NCBI GenBank assembly: GCA_947095585.1
Contig: OX352761.1
Coordinates: forward strand, 35,741,777-35,805,776
Direction: 5' to 3'
Origin: Nephrocerus scutellatus
Lineage: Eukaryota; Arthropoda; Insecta; Diptera; Pipunculidae
Length of the DNA: 64,000 nt
The notes under the pieces were generated by a model. That model was not told the DNA's origin. It did no database searches and saw only the letters and a list, made by a program, of their open reading frames with translations. The number at the start of each line of letters is the position of its first letter. Within the stretch, counting starts at the first letter, position 1. The translations under genes and the position numbers were made by a program. Positions 58,212 through 64,000 of this stretch are shown piece by piece.

Positions 58212-58725
58212 TAAAAACAACCCATAAAAATTAAAATTTTTCTTGTAAATTCTCTAATCGGGGATACACACACACACACACACACACTGCGTGTTCGTTT
58301 TGTGGCAAAATCATCCACCAAATGACGCAGCGGCAGCGAACAGCGCTGCTCACAAAGCACAGAGCTCAGACTTTGCCGTGATCTGATGCGATATTTAAAA
58401 ATTGTATATTGGGGTCCCCAAGGGGCCGCTCCCTCCAAATTTTTACAAAAAGTGTTTTCCATCGAAGACACACATGTGTACAAAATTTAAAGAAAATTGG
58501 GAAAATTTTGTAAAATATTTGTATGGGAGCGCCCCGACCCCGCGGCCCGAGGGGCCACAAATTTTAATAGAAAGCGTTGTCATGGGAGATATACATGTGT
58601 GCAAAATTTCAATAAAATCGGGCTGTAGGAAGTGGGTTAAAAATTAATCACAAGATTTGGCCAGCCAGCCAGCCAGCCAGCCAGTCAGCCACGGGCAAGT
58701 GAAGTTAATATAGAGAATTTAAAAA
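58212..58725 (+). repeat. Family A repeat, copy 12 (reference copy)
   Basis: Structure in order: caacccataaaaattaaaat, gtaaattctctaatcgggga, (CA)n, a GC-richer block (gcggcagcgaacagcgctgc, ctgatgcgat), and core units (ccaaatttttacaaaaagtg, cacacatgtgtacaaaattt, gaaaattgggaaaattttgt, atttgtatgggagc). It finishes with aaaatcgggctgtaggaagt, gggttaaaaattaatcacaa, a (GCCA)n run and gtgaagttaatatagagaat. The aaattctct near the start and agagaattt at the end form a subterminal inverted repeat. No ORF is seen, so it is non-autonomous. Confidence 0.9.
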
Positions 58726-58738
58726 TAAATAAATATAG

Positions 58739-59240
58739 CACAACCCATAAAAATTAAAATTTTTCGTGTAAATTCTATAATCGGGAAAACACAATTTGCA
58801 GTTTGAATACAATCGGGTAAATTTTTTAAAATTTTTGTTAGAGAGCCCCCCGACCCCGGGGCCATTTCACTTCCAAATTTTTACAAAAATAGGAGATACA
58901 CATGCATATAAAATTTGAAGAAAATTGGGTAAATTTTGTAACAATTTGTATGGGTGCCCTCAGATCCAGGGGACCGAGAACTTCCAAATTTTTACAGAAA
59001 GTGTTGTCCATCGAAGACACACATGCGTATAAAATTTTAAGAAAATCGGGTAAATTTTTAAAAAAAAATGTGGCCGCAGAGCCACAAACTTTTATAGAAA
59101 GTATTGTCATGGGAAATACACATGTTTGAATAAAATCGGACTTTAGGAAGTGTGTTAATAATAGATCACAAGATTCTGCCCACCAGCCAGCCAGCCCGCC
59201 AGCCATCCAGCTACGGGCACGCGAAGTTAATGTAGAGAAC
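58739..59240 (+). repeat. Family A repeat, copy 13
   Basis: Head-to-tail after copy 12, with a 13-bp spacer. Three units. Ends agccagcccgccagccatcc, gcgaagttaatgtagagaac. It runs straight into the next repeat (ctagctgatccgacagacgt). Confidence 0.9.
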
Positions 59241-59242
59241 TA

Positions 59243-59935
59243 GCTGATCCGACAGACGTTGTCCTGTCCCACTTTCAATAAATTTGTTTGTGATCGTTTT
59301 GTGAACTTGTGAAAAGATATTTGAAATAAAATAATAATAATTAAAAATAATTTTGTTTTGTGATTTTGAGTCACAGTATTGATCACATTATTGTGTTACA
59401 TTTTTAAATTTTGGGAACTAAGTAATTTCTCTACCGATTTGTATGAAATTCGGTATGGTATTTTAAGGGTACTCTGGTGGGTCTTTTGGGGTCTTTTGAT
59501 GGTCTTTTAGGGTCTTTTGGGAGTCATCTGGGGGTCTTTTGAGGTTTTTAGAGGGTCTTTTGAAGGTCTTTAGAGGAGTCTTTTGAGGGTCTTTTGTGGA
59601 TCTTTTTAGGGTCTTGTGGGTATTTTTGGGAGTATTTTGGAGGTCCTTTCAGGGTCTTTTGGGGGTTTTTGGGGGTATTTTGAGGGTCTTTTTGTGGTAT
59701 TTAGGGGAGTCTTTTGAGGTTCTTTTGTGGTTCTTTTGGGGATCTTTTGATGATCTTTTGGGGGGTCTTTAATGATTTTTGGGGATTTTGAGGGACTTTC
59801 GGAGGTCTTTTTGTGATTCTTTTCGGGGTCTTAGTGACCTTTTGATGGTCTTTTGGGGTCTATTGGAGATGTTTTTGCCCACAACATCAAATAAGTTTCA
59901 CTCCAATTGCGAGTTTAACACACGCACTGTTTTTT
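59243..59935 (+). mobile_element. Family T relative, copy 3, with GGGTCTTTT core
   Basis: Starts ctagctgatccgacagacgt. At 59411-59462 there is half a 118-bp unit (gggaactaagtaatttctct, then tgtatgaaattcgg). At 59465-59870 there is a GGGTCTTTT minisatellite. At 59877-59925 there is the family T flank (cccacaacatcaaataagtt, tcactccaattgcg) matching 38429-38475. It is joined directly to family A copy 14. Confidence 0.7.
59465..59870 (+). repeat. GGGTCTTTT minisatellite, locus 3
   Basis: Repeated words gggtcttttgggggtc, gagggtcttttgtgg and ttttagggtcttgtgg with much variation in spacer length. It is the complement of the CCCCTCAAGAC words at 32865 and 51425. Confidence 0.9.
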
Positions 59936-59937
59936 AT

Positions 59938-60415
59938 TTTTAAATTCTCTATATTAACTTCACTTGCCCGTGTATTTGTGGGTTTGTGGATTTGTGGTGG
60001 ATTCTTGCGATCAATTTTTAAACCACTTCCTACAGCCCGATTTAATGAAATTTGGCACACATGTGTATTTCCGGAGACAACACTTTCTATTAAATTTTGA
60101 GGCTCCTCGGGCTGCGTTGTCGGGGGGCTCCCAAACAAAAATTTTAAAAAATTTACCCGATTTTCTTCAAATTTTACACACATGTGTATACCCAATAAAC
60201 AATACTTTTTCTAAAATTTGGTAGTGATCGGGTCCCGGGTTCGGCCGCAAGGCCCTTATACATTTTTTAAATATCTATACTGGCATCATATATTCGTCGC
60301 CCTTTATGTGCGGTGTGTGCTGCGCAGTCGGCTGCGCTGCATGGTTTTGGTGGTGGAGAGAGAGAGAGAGAGAAATCTTAGCTCACGCACAAATGAACCC
60401 AGCAAATGAAACGAG
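59938..60415 (-). repeat. Family A repeat, copy 14
   Basis: In plus sense it begins ttctctatattaacttcact with gtgtatttgtgggtttgtgg in place of the gccag run. Two units follow (cacatgtgtatttccggaga, cacatgtgtatacccaataa), then a GC-richer block (gtgctgcgcagtcggctgcg) and an (AG)n run at 60356-60374. Confidence 0.75.
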
Positions 60416-60734
60416 ACATACATGTTTTATGCTTACTTCAACTTACATTTTTATTTACTGAATTGTATTTTTATTGATGTCGTTTTTTTTTGTTGTCAAT
60501 ATCAACTTACAGATAGAACAACAAGTTTTCACAATATTCTGTCATTTGGCGTTTTCATAAATTAGTTCAGAGCAGGCAAAGAGTTCTCAAATAAGATGCT
60601 CGTGTTTCTTATTTGCTCAGAGTATGAGCGTGCTCTAAGTGCTCAGAATAAAATGATCTGAGCATTTTAAAATTCCACATCTGATGTCAAATGTCTGTTT
60701 CGATGATTTTCTCCTACAATAAAAAAAAATGGCC
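60416..60734. other. No gene seen
   Basis: Spacer. May be an insertion separating the two ends of the family A copy. Confidence 0.4.
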
Positions 60735-60815
60735 CAGGATCGAGGGGCTCCCATATCAATTTCTGCGATTAGAGAATTTAGATGAAAAATTTAAATTTTT
60801 ATTGGTTGTTTTTTT
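60735..60815 (-). repeat. Family A fragment, copy 15
   Basis: Start end of the family (minus strand: aaaaatttaaatttttcatc, ctaaattctctaatcgcaga). Probably the missing end of copy 14. Confidence 0.7.
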
Positions 60816-61149
60816 TTTGTTGACTTGCGCGTAAGCAAACGACGCTGATAGTTTGGATTTTCAAGGTTAATGCGAAAACACATTTATTTGTTGTAATTGT
60901 GAATGCAAACCGCAGCCGAAACTGCAAGTGCTTAAAGTCTACTGGCATGTCGGTTGGAATCATTGGGATGCGTTGACAGATAGCAAAAGAAAGACCGTGC
61001 AAATGGATCAGCTGTCACGTAACCTAAACAATTGTAATCTATTGGAACAGAAATGAAATAACGACTTTTTTTAAACAGATCGCGAATCAACACAATTTTA
61101 ATTATGGAATTTAATAATGGAATGCGTTTTTCCAGAGTTTTCATTTCAC
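60816..61149. other. No gene seen
   Basis: Unassigned. Two overlapping minus-strand frames without domains. Confidence 0.4.
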
Positions 61150-62101
61150 CGAAAACATTCAATTGAGTTATTTCCTCAAAAAATATCCAATTTATCGTTT
61201 TCCAAATTTTTCCGAATTGTATTTTGCTAAAAATATCTCCGGGAGCATAACGAACAAAACGGTTTTTGCTGTTTGTCCGAATTATTCGACTTTTTTTTGT
61301 AATTGTCCCAGGACTATAACGAACAAAACAATAAAAGAATTACGCAAATCCATCGTTCGAATCGTGAGTTATGGTTGCGAGTTCATACAAAAATCCTATG
61401 GAAAACAGCACTTTCAGTTTTTTCCGAATTTTACAATTTTCCGGAAAACTTTTCTATTTTTTTTCGCATAAACCTTATTCGGACTATGACGATTTAATAA
61501 ATAAAAGTTAGCCAAATTGGTCCAGCGTTCTCAAAAGTTTTTTTTTTTTTCACCTAGCGGTATGAAATATACTTTTTCACACGCCCATAGACGAAAGTGA
61601 CTGTTTCGTACGCTATAAACTAGCCTCGAAAGTAGCCCATAACAACACTAGTTATGTTATGATATAAACGTCTTTTGTTATTTACTACAATCTCAGCGAA
61701 CACATTGCGCATGAGCAAGAATTCTCTTTTGTTTGTCGTTTGTGATTTCTGCTTCTCTCTCGATTTAGCAGAAAAACCGGTTTGGACGCGTGAAAAATTA
61801 ATTTCTTTGTTATTTACTGCAGTCACAGCGAACACACATTCTCACATTTCTGCTTCTCTCTCTCGATTTAGCAGGAAAACGGTTTGGACGCGTGAAAAAT
61901 AGCGTACATGACTCGCAGAAAAGTGCTCATCGTGCTCGTTAGATTGCAATTCAAGCTTCGACCTCGCATGATAAACTCCACTTTCCTTGCTCGTTCTGTA
62001 ATATACTATAACCTATTCTCATACCTAAAAAATTTCATAGCAATCGGTCGAGCTGTTTCGGAGCAGTTGGAGGAAAAACACCGTGACACGAGATTTTTAT
62101 A
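61150..62101 (+). mobile_element. Non-coding repeat element enclosing family B, tail split by a Bari-like element
   Basis: 61190-61560 is a loose tandem of tttttccgaattttacaatt and aacgaacaaaac-type words. Family B follows (61574-62018), and then a tail catagcaatcggtcgagctg with caccgtgacacgagattttt reaching a TA at 62102. The tail resumes after the Bari-like element with tatatagaagat. End sequences of this kind occur in many non-autonomous insect repeats. I assign no class. Confidence 0.5.
61574..62018 (+). repeat. Family B repeat, copy 4
   Basis: The longest copy. A block with gcagaaaaaccggtttggac, ttgttatttactgcagtcac and acattctcac appears twice (about 61690-61800 and 61800-61890), an internal direct duplication shared with copy 1. 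Confidence 0.9.
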
Positions 62102-62103
62102 TA

Positions 62104-63713
62104 CAGTCATTGGCAAAATTATTTGCACAATGTAATATTTACACCATATCACTTCAATAAAGTTGTATAACTTTTCAAAAATTCAATATATCACTGATAT
62201 TGTTGCTTATTACTAATCTTTTATATTATAAACGGTAAATAAAACCCAAAACAATATTTCGAACAGAAATAGTTTAAATCATGAAAATTACAGTGGCACA
62301 ATTATTGTGACATCACTACACAATGGCAAAATTATTTGCACATTTGCAAATAACAGTTCTGGATATAAAACGGTAGTTAAACTCTTCAACTTCTCAATGC
62401 AAAGCGATGCTCTTAAGGGCTAGAACTAGGGAATTAACCACGGAGAAACGAGCGGCTATTGTTGCAGAATTTGGAACCGGTGCTTCGGCAACAAAACTTT
62501 CGGCATGGAAGTGTAAAAAACCCGAACCGGTAGAGGCAGAAAAAGGGTTACTTCGAAAAGGGAAGACTTCCGAATTATTCGTTCTTTTAGAAGTAACCCA
62601 TGTGGAAAAGTTCGAAATGTGTTAAATGATTTAAACAAGGATCGTGAGGAGAATGTTAGTGAAAGAACGTTACGAAGAAGGTTAAAAGAAAATAAAATTC
62701 GAGCCTACGTCATACAAAAAAGCCCTTTATAACACCAAAAAATAAGCGGCTTCGGCTACAAATTGCTAGGGAACATATCAACAAACCAGCGGCTTTTTGG
62801 AGAAGTGTGCTTTGGACTGACGAGACTGCTTGTTCTTTAGATGGCAGCTATGGTCGAAAGTTTTATTACACCGATTCAAAAACAAGAGCCAAAGAACCTG
62901 TTACGGAACTCAAAAGGCATTCCAAAGGAGGCAAAATTATGATATGGGGGTGCATATCATATTGTGGTGTGGGACCCCTTGTCCGGTGCTCTGATCATAT
63001 GACACAGTCACATTATTTAGAGATTCTAAATGATGTTGCACTGGTGGCAGGATCAGTATCAATTGGGAGTGATTTCATTCTCCAACATGATAATAAACCC
63101 TGCACACAGCTTGGAACATCAAAAAGTTTTTATCAGAAGTAGGACAAGAAGTTTTAAATGGCCTCCCCAAAGCCCTGACATAAATGTCATAGAAAATTTT
63201 TGGCATCTAGTGAAGTCCAAAATTCCACAAAACATCGGAAGATTTGCAGATGAGACGAGGAAAGTTTTTTTTAGAAGCGTGGAGTACCATCCCGGAGCAG
63301 CAAATTAAAGGTTTGACTGATTCAATGCCAAGGCGCCTCGGAGAAGTTATTGCGGCAAAAGGAGGAAACACAACTTATTAGGTAATGCTGTACCAAAGAA
63401 AATCATTGCATTCAATGTAAAAATATTTCCCATTTTCAGCTTTCAGTAGTGTTTCCGAAAGGTTTTTGCACTTGTGCAAATAATTTTGCCATTCTTAAGT
63501 GATGTTACAATAATTGTGCCACTGTAATTTTCATACTTTAAACTATTTCTATTTGAAATTTTGTTTTGGTTTTTATTTATATATAATATAAATATATAAA
63601 AGATTAGTAATAAACAACAAATATATAATATTGAATTTTTGAAAAGTTATACAACTTTATTGAAGTGATATGGTGTAAATATTACATTGTGCAAATAATT
63701 TTGCCAATGACTG
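62104..63713 (+). mobile_element. Bari-like Tc1 transposon with long IR/DR ends
   Basis: Flanked by TA on both sides. The ends begin cagtcattggcaaaattatt at 62104 and, inverted, at 63713. The inverted repeats are about 235 bp: the first ~85 bases agree fully, the rest has small changes. Each repeat holds two copies of the binding-type word ggcaaaattatttgcaca, one at the tip and one at the inner end (62325 and, inverted, about 63475-63494). This IR/DR layout and tip sequence match the Bari group. Element length is 1610 bp. Confidence 0.9.
62407..63381 (+). pseudogene. Tc1-type transposase of the Bari-like element, frameshifted
   Basis: The transposase cuts and re-joins element ends at TA sites. 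It begins RTRELTTEKRAAIVAEFGTG (N-terminal helix-turn-helix), loses frame near 62500, and continues DLNKDREENVSERTLRRRL and RLQIAREHINKPAAF. The first catalytic Asp is in LWTDET (62819-62821), the second in ILQHDN (63089-63091), and the Glu in VIENFW (63192-63194). Between the second Asp and the Glu are 103 bases. DD34E needs 105, so a 2-bp loss fits. The C-terminus is RLGEVIAAKGGNTTY with a stop at 63379-63381. At least three frame changes and one stop near 62727 make it inactive. Confidence 0.9.
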
Positions 63714-63715
63714 TA

Positions 63716-63762
63716 TATAGAAGATTTAAAAATACATTCAGATTTCATTTTACATTACATTC
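63716..63762. other. Spacer after the Bari-like element
   Basis: Resumes the interrupted repeat tail, then AT-rich sequence. Confidence 0.4.
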
Positions 63763-63984
63763 TTAATCATGAAGTGCTTTTGCTAAACTATAACCTGCTT
63801 TAAGTTCAAGAAGGCCGGTGGTAGCATTGACGGAGCGCATTGCGAAAACTGTCCACAGGCCCCTCTTTTTGGTTAAATTAAAAGAATGAACATAGATTTT
63901 GAATTGGACAATTTTAACTTTATAGAAAATATTTTTGTATGAATGGTAGTAAATAGAGATGTGCAAACGCAATACCAATAGCAT
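63763..63984 (-). CDS. Unidentified open frame, possible terminal exon
   Basis: The C-terminal 36 residues, RGLWTVFAMRSVNATTGLL followed by ELKAGYSLAKALHD and a stop at 63763, have normal-looking composition. Their codons use C/G at third positions more than the AT-rich surroundings. The N-terminal part of the frame (KIYVHSF..., ISIYYHSY...) looks like translated AT-rich DNA. A pyrimidine-containing stretch with AG just before AGGGGCCTG (around 63870 on the minus strand) could be a 3' splice site, so I suspect a last exon of about 110 bp (63763-63870). I do not recognise the protein. The other reading is a transposon remnant. Confidence 0.3.
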   Translation of the reverse strand: MLLVLRLHISIYYHSYKNIFYKVKIVQFKIYVHSFNLTKKRGLWTVFAMRSVNATTGLLELKAGYSLAKALHD

Positions 63985-64000
63985 AGCATCTATGCTGGCT

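Overview
The window looks like repeat-rich, AT-rich nuclear DNA from an insect, most likely a fly. I base this on the transposon mix: a BEL/Pao retrotransposon, a Bari-like Tc1 element, DDE_3-type mariner relatives, I/LOA/CR1/RTE-like LINE relics and a tRNA-derived SINE. There are long A+T microsatellites and no bacterial gene organisation. The species assignment is inference. I found no convincing complete host gene. One short conserved-looking open frame at the extreme right edge (63763-63984, minus) is the only candidate host exon, and I cannot name it.

Layout. 1-2.03 kb is the 5' part of a BEL/Pao element on the minus strand (LTR, primer-binding site, broken gag) that runs off the window. 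2.04-6.4 kb holds family A and family C repeats and a decayed mariner-like transposase. 6.4-14 kb is mostly AT-rich non-coding DNA with two SINE copies. 14.1-16.6 kb is an I-like LINE relic (RT, RNase H, CCHC-like tail) split by a SINE with a 14-bp target-site duplication. 16.9-17.6 kb is family A. 19.6-21.1 kb is a repeat carrying a strictly periodic 118-bp array (family T). 23.0-23.6 kb is a badly decayed RTE-like RT. 24.2-26.7, 29.4-29.8 and 39.0-41.7 kb are three copies of one CR1/Jockey-like LINE. 32.2-36.2 kb contains a TIR-bounded repeat, a minisatellite, a LOA-like LINE inserted in family A, and an element with a ~100-bp tandem array. 38.0-38.5 kb is a second 118-bp array in opposite orientation. 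42.8-47 kb has a 262-bp TIR element, family A and another LINE RT relic. 50-60.8 kb is dominated by family A, with a second DDE_3 element (53.35-54.17), a SINE (54.29-54.58), an RT fragment (56.7-56.9) and a third mariner-like relic (57.4-58.0). 62.104-63.713 kb is an end-to-end Bari-like element with ~235-bp inverted repeats.

Nothing here forms an operon or a host pathway. The elements interact by nesting: SINE in I-like LINE, LOA-like LINE in family A, and Bari-like element in the tail of another repeat. These nestings give a relative order of insertion. All transposon genes I could follow contain stops, frameshifts or deletions. The strongest unexplained observations are: family T, whose core can be either a phase-perfect 118-bp array or a GGGTCTTTT minisatellite; family A, a multi-copy element with ~90-123-bp internal units and subterminal inverted repeats resembling Helentron-derived (DINE-1/HINE-like) elements; and an exact 66-bp segment shared between 7.4 kb and 17.3 kb, sitting like filler DNA inside a family A copy.
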